Of a stretch of 54,306 nt of DNA, positions 23,836 to 34,930 are shown one piece after another. Source of the DNA: Trichinella spiralis (taxonomy: Eukaryota > Nematoda > Enoplea > Trichinellida > Trichinellidae); the NCBI GenBank assembly GCA_000181795.3, contig CM012954.1, positions 731,626 through 785,931 on the forward strand, given 5' to 3'. The position numbers were made by a program, and so were the translations under genes. Numbering within the stretch: the first letter of the stretch is position 1; every line of letters begins with the position of its first letter. Under the pieces are notes generated by a model. The model was not told the DNA's origin and ran no database searches. It saw only the letters and a program-made list of their open reading frames with translations.

Positions 23836-26800
23836 GTTATTACTGCCAATGAGAAAGAACCTGCAAATGTTAATGTTGTGCAAGCTATAAAATGCTTGAT
23901 TGACTTACGTTTAGTCTTGTGAAGTAATTCCACTTTGTTGGCTAAGAGAAGTTCTCAAAGGAAACAATGCAATGAAGAGATGCAATGGTGAAAATTAGAT
24001 CAACGTGAACTCAGACAAGAAAAGAGCACGTCCAGGAGGAGCAAATGAGTGGCAAAACTGCGGGAAGACCAGCCGCCGAAACGCTTGCCCACCCGTTTGA
24101 GAAGGCATTGACAAATGTGAATCTTGCTCATTCATGACAGCTAACCACCGTTGTTGACAAATCCAGCAGCCAGCGAAAAGCCTCCCTTGCAATCACGTCA
24201 TATTTACACAATCTCGTCAATCAACTATATGCACTTTCGAAATACGCATCCGATTTGCTACCTACCCACTTACCTATCTTGCATCTTTCAAGCTCTGGCT
24301 GGCTGGCTGACTAGCAACTCCATTGACTTCCGCTTCACTTTAACTTTCTTTACATCTATTCCATTCTGCCCATGGTGCGCATTAACATTTTCCACCATCT
24401 TATGTAATATTTCATTTGGAACACGATGTACACACCAATTTTTCAACCATAAAAACACTTCACCAAGACAAATAACAATTCTCTGGGCTTTCGTTGAAAC
24501 ATTCGTTGTAAGCAAAAAGTCCAACATTACATACATTGTTCATTGCATGAATCACACCACACTGCACGATTTCATCACGTAACTGCACCGATCACACGCA
24601 TCAGCTATGCATATCCAATCTTTCATTTACAAATTAAACAACTCGCACATAATCTAAAAACAGATTATTTACAAGTTTAAAAGTAAACCAAATATGTTAA
24701 TAAAAAACATTTATTTTTAACGTACTTCACATTCCTCATTTAATGGAACTTTGCATTCTCCATGACAATGTGCAATTTATAACAATGACGAACGTAAATG
24801 AAGATGTCATTTTAGAAACATGAATCCAATTGCTTATGAATTTCAGCTGTTCAAAGTAATCAAAGTAAATTTTCACTTTAATTAACGTTCAAAATTCTGA
24901 CACTATATCTTCAAAAAAATCTGCGTACAATAATCTGTACAGTATACAATAGATAATAAAGCAACAACTGAAAATACATTTTTTGAATTTGCTTTTCAAA
25001 AAGAAAAACATAAACATTTTAATTTCAGAAAACAATTCATACAAATTAAATGCACATTAGGAAAACGATTGTATGAAATCTGGAAAAAAAATAGAAAATA
25101 TTCATGCAAACCATATTAACATATTATGCTACAAAAAATTATTGAAATGAAATATAATTTGAGTAAATTTGTAAAACAATGCAATTTTTAAATTATTATT
25201 TGCGTTTTTTCTTACCTAAAATGAAACAATTCTATGATTCATTGCATTTACATTTCAGACATTTAAAGCATATTTTAAACAATTACAACTACTAAACGAA
25301 TTAGGTTATTAAACTGATAAAAGTTTACCATCTTTACTGCTTATAAATTTTAAAATGCTACTAACACTTTTCCGAATTAAAAATGTCTTAATTCAATAAT
25401 AATATCAACTAAAAGATAAATAAGCATAAAAAGATTACAAATACCATGGAAGCAATGATGAAATAGAAATAGCATGTGTTAGAAACAGTACCGCGTCTTA
25501 CAATTGATCTAAATTAATCTTCAAAAGCATAGAATAGAATCGATTTTCGTCTTGCTTGCTGAGTGCGATCTGCTTTTTTGTGTATTTGTGTTTTAATTGT
25601 ATTATGTCTGTTATATTCAGTTCGTTTCTTCTTTCTTGAATAAATATCGCCCCGTTACTCACTTTAACAAGAAATGCTCTGTGCAACAACAACAAAGTAT
25701 CGCATACAATTTCGAAAACTACAAATTTTTATGAAAAATTTATAATTCCCACAATTAATTTTACAGTACACTGCATAACTATAGGAACAGACAGTAAAAA
25801 ATGACAAAATAATAGCATTATTAATTTAAAAACAAATACATGGTTTGAAAAGAGCCAAATTACAATTATAAAAATAACATATTGGCTAATTCTAAACTAA
25901 GCTCCTTCAATCTTTGTAACCAACGTCTGCTTAAACTTTAATTACTTTAATTTACCCATTTGCGGTAAAATTGCTATTTAGAAAAATTTAAACTTGAATT
26001 TTAATTAAAATGTATAAATTCAAAATATAATTTGTGAATTTCATTCCGAAATGTACATAAACTTAATATTATATTACACCATATTATTGTATGCATAAAA
26101 TCATCTTAAGCAAATATTCCTTTAATAATGAGAGATTTTTGAATAATATACTATAAAACAATCAAAACTTTACGTTACCATATAATACAAGCTTGATAAT
26201 CGAAAATTTACAGTATAGTGTCGCTGTGGAACATTGTGTAAACAAAATAATGTAAATAAAAATAACAAAATAAAATAATAGTGTAAAGTCAAAACCGGGC
26301 TTTTGCACTAAACAAAATTTCATTAGATAAAATTGGGAGAAATAGTGTATGGAAACAAGTTTATCATAAACATCACCCAAATTCGTAAATCAAAACATTA
26401 CAATTTCGAAATTGTGAAAATACATTTCAAAAAATACCAGTAAAACAAGAGAAAACAAAGTGACAACTATAATAAGTTTTTTGAAAATTTTTATTATACT
26501 GGAACCGCTCAGAACGCTTACTCTCCCTCAGTTACCTGATGCAGTCTTCAATGACACCATTAATAGTCTTCAATCATACAACTGAAGACAAATTAACAGT
26601 GCCGGCTTCCTGCTCAGAAGAGTAAGTTCCGCTCATCATCGACGGTTTACAGTGCGTGTGGGATATGTAACGATATTCTGCAACCTAACTACAGAAATGA
26701 TCCTGTGAAGTAAGGTCTTAATCATTTCTCTTCTAATAATTTTCATTAGCTCATGTTTCTCAAAATCAATAATTGGGTTTAAAGCATTAATAAAATTGGG

Positions 26801-26905
26801 AATTTCTTTGAATATGAAATACTTTTTCAATGAAATGATCAAGTTTTATTATAAATTATTTCGTGTACCAGTTTTATGTGCTATAAATGAAAAAGTTATT
26901 CGTGA

Positions 26906-26907
<2 letters not shown>

Positions 26908-26955
<48 letters not shown>
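26908..26955. repeat. (TA)n microsatellite
   Basis: About 24 nearly perfect TA units, ending in TATGTATATG, about 170 bp upstream of the MCFD2-like start codon. A likely polymorphic tract. Confidence 0.95.
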
Positions 26956-26961
<6 letters not shown>

Positions 26962-27126
26962 GTATAATACTCTTGAAATTCGTTATACTGTACTTGTCTT
27001 GTTGTAGTTAAAAATTTTTAATAAAAGTTTTCATTTTTGTTATGCTGGTGTTACTACTTTGAAATAAGTTAGTCTCTTTTATATAACTTGTGTTTCTTTT
27101 TAAATTTATATTTTAACAATTTAGTC

Positions 27127-27812
27127 ATGCGTATTACTTACGTTTGGTTACTTCTTTATTACTTAACCAATAATGCTGCAGCGAATGAACCTCATTCTAC
27201 CCACTTTGGTCAAAAAGATGATGTTGAAGATGTGGAGTATGTTCATAAAGATACGTTGAAATTGTTAGCAGTATTTCAATGTTTTTATATAGACACATGA
27301 AAAAACATTTACATGGTCGTGTCGATACGAATTCAATGGATAATCCAGAAATGATGCGATTCTACTACTTCAATATGCATGATCTGAATAAAGATAATCG
27401 TTTAGATGGTTTGGAAATCATTAAAGCAATTACTCATTACCACAAGGGTATGTTGTTTGTAACGTAAAATTGCATATGATAATAAAAATCTCTTTTTTCA
27501 TTTCTCTTCTCTTCAGTATTGAAAGTTTTAAAGAAACAAAAATGAAGTATTTTTGTGATTAACTGTTAATCATAGTTGAATTTCATATTTTTATGAAAGT
27601 TCTGAATGTAATTCTTAGCACATTTAGTTAATTGTGTATTCCATTAATTATTCATTGCAAATTTAGATGACCATAATGTCGAGGTGAGAGTTCCATCTGA
27701 CGATGAACTTGAAGCAATTGTTGATGGGATAATGGAGTCAGATGACTTCAATCGAGACGGTTTTGTTGATTTTGCAGAATTTATGAAGCGCTCAAGCTAT
27801 CAACAATCGTAA
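27127..27812 (+). CDS. MCFD2: MCFD2-like EF-hand secretory protein
   Basis: MCFD2 is a soluble calcium-binding cofactor of the lectin LMAN1/ERGIC-53 that helps export selected glycoproteins from the ER. Three exons: 27127-27236, 27293-27447 and 27667-27812, 136 aa (human 146). The N-terminus MRITYVWLLLYYL is signal-peptide-like. The junction gives DVEHMKKHLHGRVD, which aligns with the EHIMEHLEG region of human MCFD2. Two canonical EF-hand loops are visible: DLNKDNRLDGLE in exon 2 and DDFNRDGFVDFAE in exon 3. Between them ITHYHK matches human ITHVHK. An acceptor-like TTTAG ends only 2 nt before the ATG, which argues for trans-splicing. AATAAA lies at 27846. Confidence 0.88.
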
Positions 27813-28838
27813 ATTTAATTTTCTTATGTGTTTTGTGATTGTTGAAATAAAAGAATTTCTAACTTACTTGAGATCGTAATTTTTTATCATGTACTTGATT
27901 TTTTTTGTTGTATACTTTTTTTGAAATTATTTTTCTTAAAGTCATAATAGGTTTTTTGCATGAAAAGATTGCGTAATCGTTTTATAAAAATTGAATTCAT
28001 TAAGCTTTCTTTTTGTTCCACTTAAAAATGCATATATTAGTTAATTATGAATCACAACGTTAATTATTATGGTAAAGGTAGGACAGTTTTAATGAAATAT
28101 AATCTTAGTTTTGACTAAATATTGAACAGCACATAAACAATGTTAGTGGCGTGGAACTGATAAATTATGCGAAAGGTTAATTTATTGCATTTTGGAAAAG
28201 AATGCCCAAAACCTTCTCGGAATTCCAAGCATGCGTGTATTGCTCTATAAGCATTAAACAAATAAGAGAGTGTACGATGTTTAAAAAGTTTATGAATTAG
28301 TTAGTAATGTTTAAATATATATAGTATAAGGAAAAGGTTGAAAAAGTGCTTGATGTATTATGCATGTTTTTTTGTTTGATTTTTTTCTCTCAAAGTTAGT
28401 TTTAGGCATTGATGCAAACGCGCAACGGGATAATCAACCCATCTGGAAAGAGTTCTTCAAACTTTTCAGCATAAATTTGTAACAAGGAGGCAATATTTTT
28501 AGTTGAAAATTATTAGCAAATTGTTCAGCTGGCAGCTGTTTCTCTTGATCGCATAGTGATGTGAATATTTGCCTTCGAAATTGGACGTCTGTTAAAGTCA
28601 TCGGTGTGACTTTGTACGTTTTATTTGTTGCTTTAACTTTGGGCGATATTAAATTTTATATTTTAATTATATTTCTTTTACTTATCAATAATTATAAATT
28701 AGGTTTCAATATTTAATCCATCATTTTATTAGTTATGGACAATTTGAAATTCATATTATAATATCATTTTCAATTAATGGATGATAATAAGTTGAAATTA
28801 TTTTTAATGAGTTAATAAGACAGTTTAGTTTTCAGAAT
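27813..28838. other. Intergenic between the MCFD2-like and galectin genes
   Basis: AT-rich, and no gene is seen. It starts with the MCFD2-like 3'UTR and ends in a strong acceptor-like TTTTCAG (28829-28835), 3 nt before the galectin ATG. Confidence 0.5.
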
Positions 28839-29640
28839 ATGCCGAATTTTGGTTGGCAAAAGCGGCCACTTTTTATCAGTGGAATTTTTATGTTAATTTT
28901 CCTGCTTTCATTGGTTACGCAGACGGCAATAAGCGTATATATGAAAAATGATCAATTTATGCAAATTAAGCACATTTATCATATTTTTCACTTTTCAGGT
29001 AAGATTAGCAATGACAAATGTAAATAATTTCGCACACGGAAGTGTAATTATAATTACCGGCTATTTCGGCGAGTTCATAGATCGCGTTGTTTTCAACCTG
29101 CTAGCCGGTAAAGATATTGTTTTCCATTTTAACCCTCGCTTCAAGCACAATGTAAGTGAAATTTTTTCTTAAATTATCAGCAAATGATTATCCTATTATT
29201 GATTAAAAAATTTTTGTCTTCAATTTATTTCTAATAGAAGCTCATTTTTCTTTATTATTTAATTTTTTCATATAAATAAATCAGGGAATATTTTGTTTAT
29301 TGATTAGATTGAATACGTATATATTACTTCAGAAAGTATATCGAAATTCTAAAATAAATGGTACATGGGGAAAAGAAGAGTTCGATTCGGAATTTCCATT
29401 TGCTAAAGGTTCAAATTTTTCATTGTTTATTGTCTGCCAGCGAACAGGATACAGAGTTAGTAATAAAACAGCTTTCAACTTGTAGCATCATTTTTTGCAC
29501 ATTGTAGCTTTGCTTAGGTATTCGTTGATTACAAAGCGAAGTTTTTCTACGAGCATCGATTCTTAGTTCCAAGAGTTGATAAAGTTACCGTGGATGGAGA
29601 CAAAAATATGACGAAATTATACGATCTGCTTGTCTACTAA
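28839..29640 (+). CDS. Single-domain galectin with N-terminal membrane anchor
   Basis: A galactoside-binding lectin domain. Four exons: 28839-28934, 28999-29151, 29333-29455 and 29518-29640, 164 aa. Galectin signature elements are seen: HFNPRFKHN (His, Asn, Arg sugar ligands), the VYRN strand, WGKEEF, FPFAKGSNFSLFI and a YEHR near the C-terminus. The usual WGxEER arginine is replaced (EEFDSE), so binding specificity may be altered. Most galectins are leaderless cytosolic proteins. This one begins with about 10 residues, then a hydrophobic stretch FISGIFMLIFLLSLV, which looks like a signal-anchor or signal peptide. The acceptor-like TTTTCAG 3 nt before the ATG suggests a trans-spliced start, so exon 1 is probably truly N-terminal. 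A secreted or type II membrane lectin is inferred. Confidence 0.88.
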
Positions 29641-31255
29641 ACATAAATCATCCTTTCCTTCTTTTTCTTCCAACAAATTGATTACGTTTAAGAACTGTTT
29701 TCCATGCTTTATCTGATTTGCCCAAATTTACTGCATCGTAGTGAAAATTTTAGTTTCTACTACTGCATATTAATATACATATATTTTTTTGAATGTTTTC
29801 ATTCATTGTGCTATTTTTCAATAGTAAATAAAATCGGAAATATTTATTTTTTTTCTTCATTAAATAGAGAAAACACTTTTATTTTCAGCATTGATTTTTA
29901 AGCGTAAAGTTTGAAAGAATAATTATTTCTGTTAAAAAATGTTACTTTGTCAATTAGACAAAGATAACCTATGTTTTTGCATGATTCATACGTTGAATAT
30001 TTAGTTTAGGTTTTTAGGTCATAAAAAATGACTTGTCATTTTTAAGATGCAGTTGTTTGATTTTGTTAAAGTTGGAAAAATGACAAACATTGAAAAAAAA
30101 TTTTTTTTGAAAAAAAAGACAACTGTTAAAATTCATTTCACTACTGAATGTGTGTATGAAAAGAAGATATTGTTTTCGATAAAATATCTCTATATATTTT
30201 CGACGATCGGCAGTTCTGTGCTCTTGTTAAATATTATCATGTTGATTTGCACAGATTTTAATGCGTGATGAAATTAAAACTTTTACAAAAAGATTTGCAT
30301 AATAAAGAAATACAGGTATTATTTTTTCTAAAAAAATTGTTTGTTAAATAAATTGAAATTTCAGTATTTTATAAATGGTAGATGTATTTTGTAGAAAAAG
30401 AAATTTTATTCAAAAAATTACTATATATAATTCAAAAATTAATTTGATTATTTTATCAACGCTTACAGTAAGTTTTGATCTGTTTGTACGTGTAGGCGTG
30501 GGTGTTAGATTAACGGTATTAGAAGATGATGATGATCGATAAATGCATTGTAAATGGTACAAATTGAGTTGAAAATTGTGCAAGAATGACATAAACAGGT
30601 TTGCATTGAAAAGGTAATTTGTGGTTTTTCATCAAAATTGCTAATAACTGTAATAAAAAGCCGAAAATGCCGAGGCCAGTTTACGGTGGATGTAATAAAA
30701 GCGTTTCTAGCATGTCGGCGGCGACTAGTTCGCGGATGCGAGTCCATTGTTCAGGTTGAAGTGAAGCAATTACAATTTGAATGAAAGTGAAGATAACTGA
30801 GAACTGTAAACGCCGCCTCTTATGCGCGTCTTCTTCATTTCAAGCCAGTTGCCAAGGTCGCTTGGTGCGATTAAGTGAGGTGATTGTTAGTTTACAAAAA
30901 GTCGGCTGTTGACCGTTGGTCAAGTCGTTAAAGGACATAAGCGATTAGCCGTCGTCGACAAACAAGGTCGTGTGCCATGGCGAGCTGCATAATCAGTAGC
31001 AGCATCTTTTTTATTACATCCACAAGGCGAACATACTGATTATTTCCCTCCTTTAAGAAAACACCAATTATGATGAGCAGTTTAAAATTTACTCTTGTAT
31101 CATAATGTGCACTGTTATAAACATATTTGTGTTTGTATTCTAAATCTAACGATTTGTGATTTAGAGTTTTGAAGGAAATTTTATTATTCTTCATGCACGG
31201 TGGTTTGTTTCAGTTGAAAAATAAGCTGAAAATATTTGAAATTGCTGAAAAATGT
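29641..31255. other. Intergenic; GC-richer patch at 30660-30990
   Basis: I recognise no gene. A 74-codon plus frame at 30047-30268 is unsupported. The patch 30660-30990 is clearly less AT-rich than its surroundings and has frames on the minus strand, for example one reading MAHDLVCRRRLIAYVL. This may be an exon or a promoter. I checked it for a tRNA arm motif and found none. Confidence 0.4.
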
Positions 31256-31582
31256 ATGGCTATTAAAATCATCAAAAGAACAATTTTAAAAGTATTATTA
31301 TTTTATTTATGTTGTGTGAAAATGTCGAAAACTAGCGTGGAACTGTGTGAGAAATTGAACACGTGTTTAAAACTGTGCGATTTTCATATGGCTTATTCGC
31401 ATTGTTCTATTGTAATAATGACCTTGTTAGCCATATCTAGAGAACCCGAATCGGTTTGTAATGAAGCTCTCTATCGATTATTTCTTCCTCTTTTTAACGT
31501 TTTAATCGTTCACACGGATGGGATTCAATGTTTACTAGGAATTTGCGGTTTCTCACGCTGGGTCAATCCATTTAAACAGTAA
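31256..31582 (+). CDS. Small secreted Cys-rich orphan protein (candidate)
   Basis: A single open frame of 108 aa, not recognised as any family. The start MAIKIIKRTILKVLLFYLCC has a basic n-region and a hydrophobic core typical of a signal peptide. The mature part has cysteines at VELCEKLNTCLKLC, SHC, VCNEAL and QCLLGIC, seven in all, with a leucine-rich middle. A TTTCAG acceptor-like site lies about 45 nt upstream, in the same frame. The frame is open further up to 31169, so the start could be earlier. Secreted Cys-rich small proteins are common in nematodes, but I see no match to a named domain. It could be a chance frame. Confidence 0.35.
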   Translation: MAIKIIKRTILKVLLFYLCCVKMSKTSVELCEKLNTCLKLCDFHMAYSHCSIVIMTLLAISREPESVCNEALYRLFLPLFNVLIVHTDGIQCLLGICGFSRWVNPFKQ

Positions 31583-33592
31583 GCACGAAATTATTTGAAA
31601 ATTTAAACACGTGTTAGCTGAAATTGCAAATGGAAAATAAATTACTGTAAATTTATATTTCATTGCTCATTGGAAACTACTGAAAACTGTTCACTTTGTA
31701 AGCATTTTGAAAATTTTTATGAATTATTTTTTTAAATTACTGTTTAAGGAAATTGAAATATGATGGTTTGTTTTTCCTCTTGAAAATTATTAATTATTAT
31801 AAATGTATTTCATCATATTCAAAACTTGTGAAAATTGAACAGAAATGCAAATTTTTGCAAACAAAAACAACTTCCAGTATTTATACGGTATGATGATTTA
31901 GGATTCATTAATTAGGGATATCTATTATAGAGTACGAAAAGAAATCTGTTTTATTTTCTATGCGCAATAAAAAGCAATCAAAACTATTAATTAAATTTTA
32001 AAAATGGAAAAGCAAAATTATTTTTCACGTATTTAGTTGGACAACTTTTTTAAAAATTAGCTAGAACGGTGCTTGATTTGGGCGTTGTTTCGCAGCTATG
32101 CATAGAAAGGACATTATTTTTGATTTTTATGAGATTTTATAAAATGGCACACTGCACTGAATTTCTGGGACAAAATTATTTTAATTATAAAATTAAGGGG
32201 AAAAAAATAGTACGGTATTTTTTAAAAAAATTAAATTGAAAATTAGGATTAAAAGTCGAATGTTTTGGTTTTGAACTTAATTCGGTTGTTTATGTTTGTA
32301 AATTTTTTTTCCTCAGTTTGCATCAGTTGGGCAATTGTTTAAATTTGAATAATTTGGTTCGAAAATTCTGTATATCATGCTCATTGTGATTGATTGTTTG
32401 AATTTGTTAGGTAAAATTGACGCCGGTATTGGCTTCAAAAAGTGTGAATGAAGTTGACTGAAAAAAAGAGTTGAGAAAAAAATTCAGAATAATTTTGAAA
32501 TATTAATAAATTTGAAAAAAAAACAGTCGAAATCAGTTGCCATATTAATAATTTTTACAATGACTAGCACATCAAACGGTGATTGTATGATTATGATAAT
32601 TTTTTTCATTAAAAAAAAGGAAAAAGAAACTTTTCTCCGATTTCATCATTTCACCGAATTTTCGAAATTTGTGAACCTTATTTGCATGGATATTGTTTTT
32701 ATTTGGTTGTAAATAATAGAAAAAAGTTAAATAATAAATATATTTTATTGAAAAATAAAATTTTTGACCAAATTCCAAACCAAAACAACCCGTCCATTAT
32801 TGTCCGTTGTTACAGTTGGTAAAATGTTGTTGCGTCATTGTTTTGAATTTGTAAATATTACAGTTTGCAGGTAGGAAAAATACAAAAAAAATTTTTTTGA
32901 ATAATTTCAAAAACAAAATAAAAAATATTATCAAAAATAAAATTATTTATTTCACTTTGAAATATAATCTTTTTTTTCTTGATTTTTTCATTGTTTAAAA
33001 TAAAATTAAAAGTTGAATTTTATAAAATTTTCAAATTCTTGCGTAAATAATTTTGAAGTGAACAACACAATTGAATGAATTAATAATTGGAGTTTGGATA
33101 ATGTTGAATTATTATTTGGTTTTGAATTTTGATTTTCAACAAAAACAAAAAGTCGCATAAAATTTAAAAGGCGGAAGGAGATTTTGTTCAGCGTGTTCGG
33201 ACGTGTCCGTCGACGAATTGGCTTAGGGTTGGTTGAGTAAAAAAGAGAGGAGCTAATGTCGTTTCGACTGACCAATCAGCTTGCGACGAATGTTGTGCGT
33301 GCCCGCGGCATTTCGCAGGCGTGTCAGAAGACACTTAGCCAGCGTCGGTGAACGGTTGTGCTGCTTGGTTGTTGGTTTGTTGGCGTTTTCAACAGCAGAC
33401 TTGTAGAACAAAAAGTGGTAGTTTGTTTATTTGTTGGTTTGTTGTTGTTGTTGTTGTTGTTTGTTGTTCATATTGTTGCTAGCCGCTTGCCTGGTTCGGC
33501 TAGTTGGATTTTTGGTTCGGTGTGATTGTGTTGGTCGGTCGGTCGTTCGGTCGGCAGGAGAACTTTTGCTACTTTTTGCTTGGAAATTGTGC
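31583..33592. other. Intergenic and 5' region of the BH3-like gene
   Basis: AT-rich to about 33150, then GC-richer (33180-33590) with a (TTG)n tract near 33433-33470. No gene is seen in the AT-rich part. The GC-rich part is the likely promoter or 5'UTR of the next gene. An in-frame open stretch runs back from its ATG to 33431, so the protein could start earlier by a non-ATG codon or through an upstream exon. Confidence 0.45.
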
Positions 33593-34930
33593 ATGGAACA
33601 GCGTAAGCAGTTTGAGGTTAATTTCCACAAGGGCGGTGAAGAAGGCGGCGGCGGATTTCAGTTGGCCCCGTCGGACATGTCTGAACGCGTAGCCAGTGAC
33701 GAAATGAACGACGGTGAATCAGCAGCGGCCGCCGATGCGAACTACATCTGGTCGTGTTGCTGCTCGTCGCCCACAGCCGGTGCTCTGCTTCTGGTGCCGG
33801 ACAGCGGCTTTTTCAGTCCAAGCCGTGATTATTTCACATTTCTCAATTCACCGCCATCCGATTGTCGACCGTCGATAAACACGATCACAACTACAACGAC
33901 AACTGCAACTACAACGACCGAGATGAGTTTGGATCTCGACCTGAGTCAGGGTTGTTTGTTCCGTCGTCGTCGACGCAGTCGCAGCCACTCGCCCAAATCT
34001 TTCATCACGTTCCAACATGCGCCATTTCAACGCAGCTCCAGTGACGGGCAGTTCAACTTCAACGATACAAGTACATTTTATTGTTGTCGATTTTCCCTCG
34101 AACAACTTCATTTTGTAATAGTTTACTGTAGCAAGGAAAAAAAGATTTTTTTCTTTTTGGTTTTACAACAGTTTACTGTAATTAATTAATTTGAATTATT
34201 TTTTTGCGTGTTTTTTTTCAGTTCAAGCCGGTTTTTCTGCCAGTAAAAGTGTCGGCTATGACCTTGACCTGTTGCGACAACGTTGCTTGAAGCTGCAAAG
34301 TGGTGGTGATGGTGCTGCTGCTGCTGCTGGTGGTGGTCGTGGTGGTGGCACGTTTGGTACTGACGAGCAAGGAGAGGTGGAAAAGGCGGTTCTTGTGGCG
34401 CAACGCTTGCGCCGTTTAGCCGACCAGATGGACGACGAGTATCGTTTCGTCCGTTTGCACGGTTTCGTTTGTCAAAGATTTACACTGACCTGCTTGTTGT
34501 TGGTGGAACTTTTTGTCCAAGTGAGTGTGTGTTTCGTTGTTTCGTCTAGTATATGTTAATTATTGTGGAAATTGTAAAGCACCAAAATCAGAGAATGTGT
34601 ATTTGGGGTTTGGGTTTGAATTTTTCCAATTTGCGCAAAATTTTGTGCTGCTGTTCCCAATTTGTTTGCACAGGCGTGGCGTGGCGTGGCGTGTTTGACG
34701 CCGGCGTTCGCGCAACGGCACTGATAAGCAGAGACGGTTGAACACCAGACATGCTGTCTCGATTGGCCGTCGGGAGGGAGAAATTGCGGCGCCGGAGAAA
34801 ATTTCACTTTCAATTTTCAACATAAATTTCTTTTCTCTTGTCTTATTTTTATTTATTTATTTATTTATTTATTTGTTTGTTTGTTCAGGGTATTGATCGT
34901 CTGTACTTGATGATGTTCCCAGACTGGTGA
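33593..34930 (+). CDS. BH3-only-like pro-apoptotic protein (candidate)
   Basis: Three exons, 33593-34070, 34222-34520 and 34889-34930, giving 272 aa in frame. The N-terminal 200 residues are low-complexity: acidic and Ser-rich, then a Thr-run, an Arg-run (FRRRRRSRSHS) and Gly/Ala repeats. Residues 216-233 read VLVAQRLRRLADQMDDEY. This fits the BH3 pattern (hydrophobic h1-h4 with the small residue-Asp core, L..LADQM) and looks like PUMA GAQLRRMADDLNAQYE and BMF IARKLQCIADQF. A hydrophobic tail follows (about 240-258, FTLTCLLLVELFV), as in the membrane-targeting C-termini of BIM-type proteins. The protein ends GIDRLYLMMFPDW. BH3-only proteins bind BCL-2/CED-9 relatives to start apoptosis. That role is inferred from one short motif plus the tail. 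The start codon is uncertain, and ATG 33680 is an alternative. Confidence 0.6.

Larger units (their letters stand above)
23307..27126. other. Upstream region of TMC and intergenic to the MCFD2-like gene
   Basis: No gene is firmly supported. There is a GA-rich tract at about 23720-23835 and a (TA)n tract at 26908-26955. Minus-strand stretches at 24288-24536 and 25498-25695 have exon-like, lysine-rich frames, and the first is followed by a GTAAGT donor-like site. They could be upstream TMC exons or unrelated. I recognise no homology. Confidence 0.45.

Noticed and set aside
24151-24582. 143-codon plus-strand frame
   Set aside because: Its antisense frame is equally open and the product has no domain. 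There is no basis to choose between them.
26520-26680. Possible short inverted-repeat element (GCGGAACTTACTC-like ends)
   Set aside because: The end similarity is short and imperfect, no target-site duplication is visible and no second copy is in the window.
30660-30990. GC-richer patch as tRNA or other structured RNA
   Set aside because: No T-arm consensus or matching acceptor stem is found on either strand.
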